64,000 nucleotides of DNA from Nectonema munidae (lineage: Eukaryota > Nematomorpha > Nectonematoida > Nectonematidae), in NCBI GenBank assembly GCA_030549495.1, contig JAUIRK010000947.1, forward strand, positions 62,001 to 126,000, given 5' to 3'. The position numbers and the translations under genes are program-made. This document shows, one piece after another, positions 46,126 to 59,200 of this stretch. Position 1 is the stretch's first letter. The number at the start of each line of letters is the position of its first letter. The notes under the pieces were generated by a model. The model worked only from the letters and a program-made list of their open reading frames with translations, ran no database searches and was not told the DNA's origin.

Positions 46126-48445
46126 AAGCTAATACTAAATTTATTTTATAGCATTCAGTCTCATACTTATTTTTTAAAACTTATCTTAAATACCCAACTG
46201 AGCGTACTTCTTGGACAAAAAAGCAATTCTAAATTCACACGAAAATGTAAGAATAAAAAATAATATTTATTATATAATTCAAATCGATCAAAATTCTTTC
46301 TCTAATGATCCTATTTTTCAGTGATAGTGCTGAAATATCTATCAATACCTTTGTGTGACAAATATTACAGAATGATTTTTTTCACATCTTATTTTTTCAA
46401 TCATATGACTGAAATATTTTTACTTTTGTTCCACACTACATTTATGTAGGCAGTGAATGTGAATCGTTTCTCATATCATCCCATTTACAGTGATATCAAG
46501 CCCTGGAATTTTTGAAATCAAACTTTGGTGCTCTAAGTTCTCCAACGTTTTTCAAATTTTTCATTTTTTACCATCTTTTTATTGTAGTTCGAATATAATC
46601 TTTTCTACATGTGATGGGAAGAGGTAAGGAGTTAAAAAAAATAAGGTAAGGAGTCTCTTATTTATAGAAGTTTATGAAGATTACCTTGTCTATTAATACG
46701 TGCATCTACTAGCTTGTTTTAAGTTCACCTTTCATAAAAAGTTTTGACCAATAATTATGATCATTTCTACTTTATATTTCAATGCTTTAATTACAAATTA
46801 TATCTTTATATTTTGTTTTATTTTAGATTTAATAAATATAAAAAAAGTTGAACCCCATACACATCTTTTATGTCAACTTAGATTTATCAAGGCCCAAGAT
46901 AATTTTTTTGCGACTTTCAATATGTTATTTGTAGCAGTTTATCAACATATTCTGTACGTTTCGACTTGATATAAATTTATTCGGGGTTTGGCTTAAATTT
47001 CACTTAAAACTCTTGGACGATTTGGCGCATTTGAATTAAAAATTTTCAACACTGATTTTTACACGCCCTATATTTTTGGTTATTTGTTAAACTTCAAAAG
47101 ATGACAGGGTTTCATCCGGCCCAGGAGATAACTTTGAACAAAGTCTAAGAATTATTTTAAAAGAATGTATAGGCAAGAACAAGCACGACACGCGTATTCT
47201 TTCATGCTAACAAATGTTAAAATAATCAAAAAATCGTTTTTAACTATTTCTTTACATAATGAACATTGATTATAAATATTTTTCCCTTTAATTTTGTACA
47301 GAAAATACTTATAACTAAAAATCGTGTTTGAATCAGTGTTCAATTAGCATATACATAAAACCTATTTAAAAAATACAATCGAAGAACGTGTGAAATTTTT
47401 ATTAACAAAGCAAGCACATCAGCGTTGAAGAATTTTTAGAGCACGTCAATAAAATAATTCAAGTGTTAATAATAATTTCAAATCAATTTTTCACTTAATG
47501 GAATTTTTTTAACAAATTTATTTTTATTAATTTACATAATATTGCACCCACCCTGCGTAAAAAATCATTTCCTGGTCACTAGTTTTTTTTCATTAATTTT
47601 TGTGTCAAAAGAAACATGGCTCGTATAAGCGTGCGTATTCTGCTTAGTTTTGGTATTAAGAATATTAATACATTTTATTTCTTACTTGTGCGTATACAGC
47701 CAGTCTTTGATAAATCCAGATGATCCCATTCTCCTAGTTTTTTCTATTTACGAGAGCATATGATATAAGTGGGTCAAAAATTCTTAATTTTCACATGATC
47801 GCTATTTGTGTTGGAATTGTGAAAGTGTTTTTTCAAAAATGGCTTAAATTTGGCATAATTCTTACCGGTGTCACGCTGATCCTCAAACAGCTAAAAATGT
47901 TTGAATAAAAGAATATATGGAAAAATTCTTTCCATAGTGTTCTTTCTACGCGCAATTTTTAAAAACTGCTAGAAGCCTGCGAAATTACACTTTTCTAAAT
48001 TTAATTATTATTTATATTGATTTAGATTAGCGAGTAGTGTCAAGTATTTATCTCTCTTCAAGGATTCAATGGAAAAGGAGGAGTTATGAAAGAAAATTCA
48101 ATTAGCGCCAAAAATGTGATTGTGAAAGCCTTTTTTTGAAAGAAACACTCTAATTAGTCAATTTAATTGAAGAATGTGATTTTTTCACTTTAATCAATTT
48201 TATCTTCTTGCTTAAACTATTTATACTGATTTTTGATTTTTTTTTATTGGCAATAATAACATTTACAAACTTAATTTAAATTATATTTAATACTCTTCAA
48301 ATAAAAGAATTTTCATTTTATCATTATAAAACAATTTAATAAAATGCATTATTGATGGGATTTAACTTTAATTTTGTTTATCTATAAATTAACCACCTTA
48401 ATCTTGGCCGATAATGCTTGTAAAATAAATATAAGATATACTCAT
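46126..48445. other. Downstream of ERO1, nothing recognised
   Basis: AT-rich, with short open frames only. A frame at 47343-47152 (minus) has two CxxC pairs but no known fold. No further exon of ERO1 is needed, since its stop is at 46123-46125. Confidence 0.4.
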
Positions 48446-48449
48446 CTGA

Positions 48450-49965
48450 ATGCGTTGGAGTGACAACTCAAAGAGGTGACAAAATTTCTCAGATGCTTTT
48501 CAAAGGAGTGACAAATCAATGGTTAGCTATTAGTTATTTAACTAGTTTGGTTAGTGAGTTAGTTAGAATGTTTTTCAGTTATTTATTTACTGTATATACT
48601 CGTTAGTCCTACTTTACTACATAACAAAAATATTTATTTTGGATTACGAGTTATACGCGGGATATTAAAAATTAAGCCGTTTTAATGTTTGAATATCCGT
48701 GGTTAAAATTTTTTAATTTAAATTTGAAAAAAAAATAAGATTACTATTTATTTACTATCTAAAATATTAAGACTATATTTATATTTTGGTATATTATTCT
48801 ATATTTTATTTTTATTCCAAAGCAAATGTGGCTCGATTTTAAACTTGCTCAAGACACTATTATTATAAATCTAAAAAAAGATAGATTTGACGAACAGAAA
48901 GAGAAAATGCTTTTCATATGATGAAGAATCATTAAATTAAAATTCGCAAAATATGCGATATAGGAAAACAACAACCATAAATCCGCGAAAGAATTCAACG
49001 TTAACAAAAAACTAATCAGAGACTGGATAAAATCCGTAAAACAACTTTCGAACTTACCAATATATAAAAAACCATTCAGAAGAGTAACAAAAACTGAAAC
49101 ATTGGGTGCCTGAAATGAGGCAAAATTGCAACATTTTAAAAGTTTTTTATCCGAGTGAAAGCAAAAGGGATCATAAATTCATTTGACTTCAAAGCATCTG
49201 CTGGTTGGCGCACAAGGTCCATGAGACGAAGCTGCTTAACACTTCGCCAGAAAACAAAAATGGCAAAGAAATTTCCCTATGAATTGGGTTGTGTTCAGTT
49301 TAAAAAAGCATACTTATGATCTGCCTGGGTCAAAAACTGATCACCCAATGTGCGGTAAAACAATTACAGTTAGAATAAGAGGCCATGAAAAAACGCATTT
49401 TACATGGATTTTGTCTTGCGCAGCCAATGGAGACAAATGACAACTAAAAAGGCTTTAAAGAGAAAACTTTCATCTGGAATTGTTGGGCACGTCAATGAGA
49501 AAGGTTGGATGGACGAGGCTGGAATGACGGCCTGGCGGCAAAAAGTTTGGGCTTGCAGACCATATAGCCTACGCTATATGTAGGCTATATGCCTACGCTA
49601 TAATGTCAATGTTGGTGTGGGACCAATCCCGAGTTCACACAACTGAAAAAGTTAAGGAGAATGCTAAAAATGGTACACCATTATTTTAGATGTAATACCG
49701 GAAGGCTTAACTTCTGTTTTACAACCATTTGGTGTGTGTGTTAGATCGTCTTTGTCACGAATAGAATAAATGGATGGTGAGCGGAAGGCCACATTTTACA
49801 ACTTCTGTAAAATTTTAAAGGACCCGCAATATCTGTTGTAACGCGGTATTGAAAATAACGCTACACAAAATCCCTTTGTCAATGGCCCTCATTTGTTACT
49901 CCCTTGAATTTCCTCATTTTTTGTCACTCTTTGGATTTGTCACTCCTTCAATAATAACCCCTATA
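48450..49965 (+). mobile_element. Decayed pogo/Tigger-type transposon
   Basis: Both ends carry GGAGTGACAAA words arranged as inverted repeats: TTGGAGTGACAACTC, GAGGTGACAAAAT and AGGAGTGACAAATC on the left (48460-48515), and the same set inverted on the right (about 49890-49952). A Tigger-like transposase reads on the plus strand between them. Exact termini and TA duplication are not clear. A TTAG-rich patch lies inside at 48525-48600. Confidence 0.75.
48850..49865 (+). pseudogene. Tigger/pogo-type DDE_1 transposase relic
   Basis: Plus-strand blocks in order: EFNVNKKLIRDWIKSVKQL, a CENP-B-like helix-turn-helix (about 48990-49050); FRRVTKTETLG; YDLPGSKTDHPM; ITVRIRGHEKTHFTWILSC (about 49360-49415), the conserved block after the first Asp site; HVNEKGWMDE-like region (about 49490-49515); SMLVWDQSRVHTTEKVKENA with the second Asp (about 49608-49670); and YRKA..HLVCVLDRL, the third-Asp region, decayed. 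Broken by many stops and shifts. A palindromic 40-base filler lies at 49564-49602 in the variable loop before the second Asp. Confidence 0.8.
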
Positions 49966-50929
49966 ATCCTATATTATAAAAAACTGGTAACTTGATAAAA
50001 ATAAATTTAAATTACAACACCTAATTTTTATAAACATAAAATAACTTGTCTACATTTTGTTCTTTGGACAGGGAAGACACCTGACTCTTTGGCTTTTTAT
50101 TTTAAAGCATCAAGATAAAATTTTTGAAAGTTAATCCTTTATATTTAAACAAAGCACACAACACAAGGCATTCTTTGATTGGTTGTGGCGTTGGTAGCGT
50201 AGTAGAAATTTGAAGAAACTTCCGTCTGATAAACTTTCTTTAATCTCTAAATTTTAAAAGAAATTGTAATTTTAAAAATTATGGAATGCAAAGAGTATGA
50301 TTTTAACATTATGTTAGTTTTTAAAATAGTAATTGCAAAGATGATCTTGTGGCCTTGTTTTGTTTATAAAAGTGCTGCTTTATACCGTTTAAACTTAATT
50401 TATGCTGGATATTTTGCATGTGTCAATCTTATTAATTACCTAATATGATACATCTATTTTATAACCAATCCCAGAGTCTATAAGGTTATCGCATTAAAAA
50501 GAGTTGACGAGTAAAGTTATTCACATTGATATAACAAGGTTACAAAATTTTTTACTGTCTATTTTTCAATTAATTTAAAAACAATTTTGCACCACTGAAT
50601 CCGAAAATGAAATCCGTTTCCTAGATCAGCTCAGGTAAAATTATAATTAATAATTTATAATTGGTATATTTAAATGGTAAGTTTATTTTTTAATAAATCC
50701 GATTTTCTGACTAAATCAATTACATTTTTGTGATACATTATTATTGCTTGATTTTTGTTAATTTTCTTATCAGAAATAGTTTTTTAAGAAAAAAAGTGTT
50801 TTTAAGACAATTTATCAATTAAATTTTACAAACCTCAATTTCTGAAAATTGAATAATATATATTGATGAAGATAAGTGTACATGTAAATTGAACTTTACG
50901 TCAGCATTGTACCAAATTTAAGCAACCAA
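49966..50929. other. AT-rich spacer
   Basis: Nothing recognised. No inverted repeats or exons. Confidence 0.4.
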
Positions 50930-52096
50930 CTTCCATTTATTCGAACGCCTATAATGCTTTCCGATAGAGATTTCTTTCTTAGGAGTCCAACAGTAATCAG
51001 CCATCATAACTGCATCCCTGATATTTGATCTCCATCTTTTTCATGTCACGATTAAATCTCTTTCCTTGCTCGTCGCTCATCGATCCCAGATTCTCAGGAA
51101 ACCGATCCTTATTTGAAAATAAATGCATTTTGATGCTCATGTTTCATCTGCGGTTTCTGAAAGCAGTCAGCATCTGACAAGTTATACATATGTCCTAGCG
51201 TTGTTGTTGTCAAGAAAGTTTTTCACAACCACAACAAAAGCCTTTTCATTCAGTTATCAAGCTCAGGATATCCGATGAGCTGATGGATTTGAGAACCATC
51301 AAAGATGCCCGCTTTCAACTTCTCTATGGTTAAACTTGGAAAAGTCTTGCACAACTAAGTGAAGCAGTAACCATCCTTGTCTATAGCTTTAGTGGACTCT
51401 TTAATAAAGTCAAGCTTGTAGCGGTGGAAAGAGTATGCTGTCTCTGTCTACAAGAGGATTGTTGATGACGTTCTTTGCTTTGCAAGGCACCAATTCCTCT
51501 CGCACAACCCAGTCCTTCTTTGTGTAATGCTAAGCCGGGCTGCTGTCCTAATAAAAAATTCCACCATCTATACGCCAACTTCATTTTGATAACAAATTTT
51601 CTCCAGCACATATTTCACCGCTTCATACCTTTCCTTCAGTGTAGTCGAGTGAGCAAGGAGTACAAAGTCAAACTGGTTGCCGTTGTGCAGCAGAACACAT
51701 TTCAGCGATCGCTTGCTACTGTCAATGAACAATCTTCAATCGTTAGTTTTGTTGTGTGACTCATCAATGCCAGAAAATTCTCTAAAGACGGGAACTCGAA
51801 TTTCGTCATCTTGAACTACAGGACGACGTGCTGATACAAGATCAGGATAATTTAGGTCACACCATTAATCCACAAGTAGAAGTCAATGCCATGATTTTTC
51901 AGCTCCCTCCAAAACATTGACTTATTGACTTTTGTCCATTGATGCAGATATCACCAAGTTTAATAACAAAATATGCATAATAAACACGCTTTATAAAACT
52001 TGTGACTAGTTTCCTGTTAGAAACAACGGTGTATTCGCCGAAGATGTAGCAGGATATGTTTGGCTTATTTTTTCAAGTTCTGACCAAAGCCATTTT
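50930..52096 (-). pseudogene. Family A copy 3
   Basis: Minus strand, in order: CYIFGEYTVVSNRKLVTSFI and YYAYFVIKLGD (about 52055-51950); YPDLVSARRPVVQDDEIRVP (about 51858-51800); SSKRSLKCVLLHNGNQFDF (about 51710-51655); WWNFLLGQQPG (about 51565); NVINNPLVDRDSILFPPL (about 51465-51410); KLKAGIFDGSQIHQLIGYPE (about 51320-51262); NLSDADCF and MKHEHQNAFIF; and a C-terminal DGDQISGMQLWWLIT-like block ending near 50950. It supplies the blocks that copies 1 and 2 lack and confirms their order. Broken. Confidence 0.75.
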
Positions 52097-53240
52097 ATTT
52101 ATATTTATAGTAAGTCATGAATTTGCGCATGCAAATTCTTAAGGATTTCAAGAAATAAAAAAGAAATTGTATCGTATAAACTGAAAATACCTGTACACGT
52201 AAACAAAAAGTCAAAAAACAACAAGTGTCTTAGCTCAGAAAGTTTGCCTGATTGATCAAAACCAATGTTATTTTTGAATTCAGCGCATCAAAACTGGTGT
52301 AATAAGGTAGAAAAAACTTAGACAATAAATTTGGTGTTGATAAGTGTATCATTACAGATGAGTAAACCTTAATTCAAATAATACGAAGAACATTAAATTG
52401 CACTCAAATCATAAGAATTAAAGTGAGAAGAGGCAAGAAACTCACACATTTAGAAGTGCGTATATTTGCACATACATACTGGAGTCCTTCAAGAGTAGAA
52501 ATTCTTTACCCGTACCCGCGTTATACCCACAAAAACTTAACACCTCACTCGAAAAGAAGAAGAAGAAGTTTATTATTATTTATAAAGACTGCAAAAAAAC
52601 AAGATTTAGGTTCTTCTTACTCGATAATTGCAAGCATTTGACAAGCATTTTGAATTATATAATGAAATATGTAGCGTGGGAATACGATGAGTTTGAAGAT
52701 ATTTTTTTATGAAATTTATGTGTCAGAAAGTAAAAAAGCCAAATCAGCTGCGAGATAGCTTTCCAACATTTCAATTAAATTAGTAAATAGTAAGCACAAC
52801 ATTAGTGGATAGTAAATATAACATAAGCATTTAAAATAAGCAGTTTAAATTGCAGGTACTGACAACAACCCACGTTAATTTTTTACCCCCCCCCCCTTAT
52901 TTACTCACATAACTTTACAGATAATATTTGTTTTTGTCGTTAATAAAAATACATTTTAAATGTGTACAATGTAAAATTTATGTTATCTTCGCTGATTGAA
53001 AGTTGGCATTTTTACCAGAAAGTAAAAATGAACTTAAATGAAGTAAGAAAGATTTCTTCTGTTTTCTATTGCTCAACAAAGTAAGTGAGTACAATGAAAT
53101 TTGAAGTTTCATATTTTTTGTATAAAGACAGTATAATGATGATTGCACAAATGCGCCCTACTTCATTTAATAATGTATTGGTGGGCGAAGGATATATGAT
53201 ATATGATTGAAATCAAAAAAAAAACATTGGTAAATGAAGT
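52097..53240. other. Region downstream of the collagen gene, nothing firmly recognised
   Basis: A C-run (11-12 C) lies at about 52887-52898. The remainder of the collagen NC1 domain was searched for here on the minus strand; a CNHHYTVFIQKI word followed by a stop (about 53142-53107, preceded by AAATGAAG) might be a last exon, but this is weak. Confidence 0.35.
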
Positions 53241-53299
53241 GAAAATATACGTGTTGATTAGAAATACAAATGATGTTTCTGACAATTTGATATTCTGCT

Positions 53300-56200
53300 T
53301 TGCTCGACAGTATCCAACCGGAATAATACGCTGATAGGCCATTTGGGCAATGCTCCGCATTTGGTATCATGATAACTTGTTTCCTTTGATCTTTGCACAC
53401 AACGCAAGAAAGAAAACTGTTATTTGTGCTCGCGTGATGAAGCGGACTTTTTTCATCTTCTAGCACAACAGGTTGAAATCTTCTGCCTGCATTTTCGTGA
53501 ACGCTCGTTATTTCTCTGGCATTTTCCAAGCAAAGAAAAGAAATTCTATCATTTCCGTTTTGTAGCTCCTTCATCACAAAAACATGACCTTTATTTTGAA
53601 GAGAAAAGGGATTATTATTATTATTAATGACATCTATCAATAAAAAAAAGGGTCTGGTGACTTTTCCTAGGTTAAAAATCAATTTTTGATTACTATTTAT
53701 TACTGTTCGTTACTACTAATGTAAAAATTATTTGGTTAGTATAGATAAAATATGGCAAAACATTTATACAATAAATGGACATTGTGAGGTATTTCAGATG
53801 GCCCAAAAGCTGTTAATTTGAAATACCACAGTTAAGTAAAGAAACAAAATCTTTGACAGATGTGAGCATTATAAGAATTAATGATAAATAAATAAATATA
53901 ATAATGACCCTTTTATTTAAAAAAAAAACACAACCGGTTTCGAAGTATCAACTTCTTCATTGAGTGTACTATTTTTAATTTATAATTTATATACTATAAT
54001 ACACTAATCATGTTCATCCTTTTTTGCAATTCATTGAAGTTCTAAATTCATTGAAGTTCATGAAGTTCTATTTATTATTATAAAGTTGAAGTTCGCTGCC
54101 CTTTCTTTTATACATCATTTAAACTTCTTGTAGGTTAAATTCTTTCTCATTATTTTGTTACTTTCTTCTTTTAGATGCCAATAAATTTTTTTTCATTTCC
54201 TTTGAAGCCCTTATAGCAATATTAACTAATTTTTATTAAAAAGAATTAAAACGAATCTTTCATTCAAAAAGCGCTAAATGATTTGTAAGCAGATTTATAT
54301 ACAAATATTTCTTTCTTAAAATGAATATTTTTTATATAAAATGGCTCTTTTTTAAATGATAATAATTATTATCAGCGGATGGTAATGACAAGGAGGAGGG
54401 TCTTCATGTATAATATAGGTCCGTTAATAATAATTCAAGGTAAAAAATAAATGAGATCGTTTTTTTTTAGTTTAACAATAAAATTCTGGATTTAGAAATT
54501 AGATTTACAATATTCATAACTGTGAGAATTTTTTTGAATGAAACCAAAGATATTTGAAATTTTAATTTATTTTAGTTATTTCAAACTTTTTGCTCTTTTC
54601 AAAAGCACATGAATAAGTTCTCTTTTTGTTTAATTTATTTCACAATTATTATTGATATACCTAGATTTTACATTCCAAATTCGTTTTAACAAAAGTCCGC
54701 TTTAGGGGTATTAAAGAATCGAAATGATACCTGAGTAGATTGTGTTGTTTTCTGCACTGCCCACGCACTTTTCTTGCCCGTAAGAGGTGAAAGTTGAGGA
54801 ATCTTTAGCCTCCTTATTTTGATTGACAGGTTGACAGGCACAGTGAAAATCATTCTTCCCACTTTTGCCCAATCTTCCTTCCTTTCCCTTTTCTCCTTGC
54901 TCATCTTTACGACTTGGAAGGCCACACCTTCCAACTTCTCCTTTTAAACCTTTCGTGCCGCTAACTCCTTTGAGTCCGGTGATTCCAATCGCTCCCTTAA
55001 GTGAGTAAAGGTATTCTTACATATATATATTTAGCTATCAAATAAATAAAAAAATATATAATGAATTAACTCCATAGATCTATAAAGCTCTAATTTAGCT
55101 TCTTTTTTTGGATATATCTGTGTCATAAAAGAGAATCTGGTATCTATGGAAATTCTACCAGGACAATTATCAATCGTCATCCCTAACGGAACTGTTTCCA
55201 AGCACACCTCTACAAATTGTGAATCAAAAATTGACCATAATTGAGCTCATGACAACTTTCAATGACCAATCTCTAAAAGCAAATAGCTTATAATTGACCT
55301 TAAAAATCGAAAACATTATTATCCAAAAAAATATAAAAAATGTTATCAATCTGGAGCACTTTGCAAGAGTTTGCGTAATAAATAGTTATAAACCTTCAAA
55401 AGAGAAAGATCAAAAGGCCTTCTAGACTCTAGTTCACAGATTTAACTGCTGTGGTTAATCAAGTTAGTAAGTTAGTAATGCTTACTAACTTGTAAGTTTA
55501 TATTTTTTAACTTAGTAATGAGGAATTCTCGTTTTAGCTGTGCACCAAATCTTGTATACTCCTTCGAAACTACGCTTTCATAAACCATGAAAAAGCGATA
55601 TTGCGAGTAATGAGTTACTAAGAATTTGTAAATTTTTCTTCCAAATTTCAAAATACCAATTATTTTTCCAAAAATGTATGGGGATCAAGGCGTGTATTAA
55701 ATTAAAACCTAATTTAAAACAAATTCTTTGATTTTTATACTATTTTTCTTTCATATTGCTTTATGTGCACCGAGGAGCTAATCTAAAAGGAGAAGGCTCA
55801 ACAAGAATTTCATGTCCTCAATTCAAAGTCAAATTTGTCTCAATTTTTTTGCATCAGATGTTCATACATGATGATGTCAGTATTGGCCTATGAACAAAAA
55901 TGGTCTAATTTTAAATCCTCTATTCAGCCATTGCTGTTATTCCATTCGTGTGAAAACTAGAAAATATAATGATTATACTTTTTATGTCACTAAAAGGTAA
56001 AAAAATAGAGAAACCTCGTCAAAAAACACCCACTCTTCATAAATGTGAGAATTTAAAAAAAATTTCAGTTACTAAACTAACCAATACCAGAACTTGAAAA
56101 ATAAGCCCTTTAAATACCATATGAGCCCTTTTTCGGTTCGTTTATGTGATCCATTTTGGAATAAACATAATAGAAAAAGTTTTTTTTTATTAAAATTTTG

Positions 56201-59200
56201 GCACATACAAAAATGCATTTTTTCAGATAAAAAGCTATGGGTTTATTTTCAGAAAACTCTGGCTACTTCAAAGTTTGTTAAAAGATTATTTTCCATATTG
56301 AATAAACTTCTATGCAAAAATAGATATTTCGTCCTTCAAATGTTATTAAAAATATATAAGGAATTATTATAACGCAAGTTCTTGATGCATTATTATCATT
56401 ATTATCTGTACATGCATTATTATCTATAATAATTTGGTTTTATACTAATTTATTTTTACTTTAAAACTAGAGAATTGTAAATGTAAAATACACGTTTAAA
56501 TGGTTTCTTTTAAGTCAAAAATTTTCTCCTAGTCGAAATTTTATGATTATAAAGTTAAAAAAGGGCAATTTTTTAGATCCAAAACTTGATTTGATAGTTT
56601 TTTTAATATTTTATCCAAATTTTTGGATAAATAACTATTATAACATGCAATTTTTATTTTTTTCAGGTAAAAAACTCTGATATAAAATTGATTATCAATA
56701 CTCTTCAAGGAATTACTTAAATTCATAGCTGATTAAAAATCATACCTTTTCTCCTTTTCTTCCTCTTGAGCCGAAAATTCCCATTTCTCCATTGATTCCA
56801 TCTTTTCCAGGAAATCCAGGCTCCCCTGCAATGCCTTTAAACCCCTTTTTACCTCCCATTCCATTCCTGCCCTTAATTCCTGGATGTCCTCTTCTTCCAT
56901 CTGCACCATTCAAACCAGGAAAACCCTAATAAGAGCAGATAACGAATTTGAATCACAAATTTTTTAAGAAGCAGTAAAATGTTTGTGCATATAAAAAGAC
57001 TTTAAAGATACAAATTTTCAAACACGTTGGTCATAAACGGATTTTACAAGCGCGTTCACGAACATGAAGATGTAAAAGTGCTTACGATCAGTTGATGACA
57101 AGTGTGGAGAAAAATAAAGAAGAAAAAAAGGTCTTTTTCTTTATATTTTTTTTAATTTTACTGTTCCTCTATCATTTTAAATATAATAAATTAATGTTAC
57201 ATAATATATTATACTTTTAAAGAATTTGACGTGTACAAAATATATTGAAAAAATTTGGCCTACGGTTTTCTGTACTTAACCGCTTATATTACAAATTTCA
57301 TAAGATTTATTCTGTACATGTTTGATGAACATTTCTATTTTTATATCCTAATTCCAATGTGTGCACATACTAGCGGCTCTTTCCAGTCTTTTCGGCTGCC
57401 ATTCAATGTGTAATAAAATATGACACACATTTCGTATTCATCTGTTGTACACAGTCATGATTGGTTAATCCGACCTCTACAGCGGCAGCAATAATCAGGT
57501 GGGATTAAAAATATTAAAAAAAAATACAAATAAAATGGATGAATCTTATTATTCACTGAAAAAAGTGTGGAATAGTAAATGGTCGGTTTATTCCCATTTA
57601 AGACCAAGCAAAGCAGGCGATATCTAAAAAAACGCAGACGATTTATATTCAAAGTCATTGAAAAAAACAGACGAAGATGAAATTACTTATGTTCCAAAAT
57701 AGAAACATTGGTCGTAAATGGGTTAAGTGTCGGATTAGAAGATCATCACTGTATCATTTTTTAAATTTCTTTCTTCTTCTTCCTTCTATTAATTTGAAAG
57801 CTATATATTTTTTTACGGACTATTCAAAAATAGGTAAGTTAGTTTTTAGTTTGTTAGTTATTCAAGGATTTGAGAGAGGATTTAATAAATATTTTAAACA
57901 CACTTTGATGGGAGTAAATATAAGTAAATTTAATTTTGAATGAAGTAAAATTGAAAATGTTAAAATTTAGGTTCAAAAGTTAGATTCTTGAAGTGAGAGT
58001 TTATTAATGATGTACCGATTAATTGGGATCGCTAGAATCCCAAAAAAATTGGAGAATCGTTATCGAAAAAGAATTAAAAATACGGGTTCTTTAAATGTTT
58101 AAATAAATATAAAAAATTTTAATATCTAATTTATCAGGAAACTTTTTTTTTATAAATATTAGTGGTAATTTTTTTAAGTTTTTTTTTCATTTTTTTTCTT
58201 TGCTAATAAAAATAAGATTTTATTTTCAATATTTGTTAACTTTAATTTCCACAATGGATTTTGGTATATAAATACTTCAGTACCATATTGGAACTCTCCA
58301 AATAAATATGTTGACCACGTCACTGTATATATGTATATATCGTTGGCAAGCACACCTGGTCTCATCCAGAGCTTCATGACATTTTAATTCTAGAATTGAT
58401 CAGGTTCAGTTTTCTATCTGGGTATTATCTAAATCCATCTCTGTATATTAACTTTACCAAGATCTGAGAAAGTGCTATCTGACAAATTCAAACATAACAA
58501 CTATTGATTTTTCGTGTCGGACACTAGGCAAAAAGTTTTACTTCCTAAATCTCAGATTCTAGATCTAATTCTAGAACTCTTCCCATCCAAATTTGATAGT
58601 ATATAGAGACACAAGCGAAACATACACACAAGTGCACAGAATAATAGAGGATTCTCTGAAAGGTAATTTAAGTAACACATTTTGTACAGAAGAAAATAAA
58701 TAAATTTTCGAACACCCTGCTTATCAACTGATCATTATTTCACAACAATTCTCATAGTGGTCGAGAATTTAAGAAAAATGTTACATTTTTACCTGTCGCA
58801 TCCATTCACATGACTTGGCAGCATGATTTCAACGGGGTAGCGTTAACTAGCACTAAAATCAACTCCAACGAATTAACTCACCCATCCGCAATACTAGCTC
58901 TCCGTTTCATTGCAATTTTATTTACTCGCTGTTGATTGGTTGTGTGGATATCAAAGGACTTTCAGACATTAGACTATATATGCTAGCAATATGCTTGATT
59001 ATAGTGAATCACAAAATTTTGATTTTTAGTTATAAGTGTTGGAAGCCTTGGCAATCGAACCCAAGGAATGAGGCTTAGCATAATAACAACAATATCAGTT
59101 AACGCTAACAATATATTTTTTAATCAAATTGGCAAAGAGAAAATTAATTTTGTAATTATTTATTTTAATTCAAATTTTTAAACTATTGTTTTTTGGCTGA

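Noticed and set aside
47152-47343. Minus-strand frame with two CxxC pairs, starting MNTDS like the Tc1/mariner transposase
   Set aside because: The likeness stops after five residues and no inverted repeats flank it; treated as coincidence.
53107-53142. Possible last collagen exon with CNHHYTVFIQKI
   Set aside because: Only a loose likeness to the second NC1 repeat, and the donor it would need is unsupported.
53424-53627. 67-residue plus-strand frame
   Set aside because: Antisense to the collagen NC1-like exon, which has a clear family pattern.
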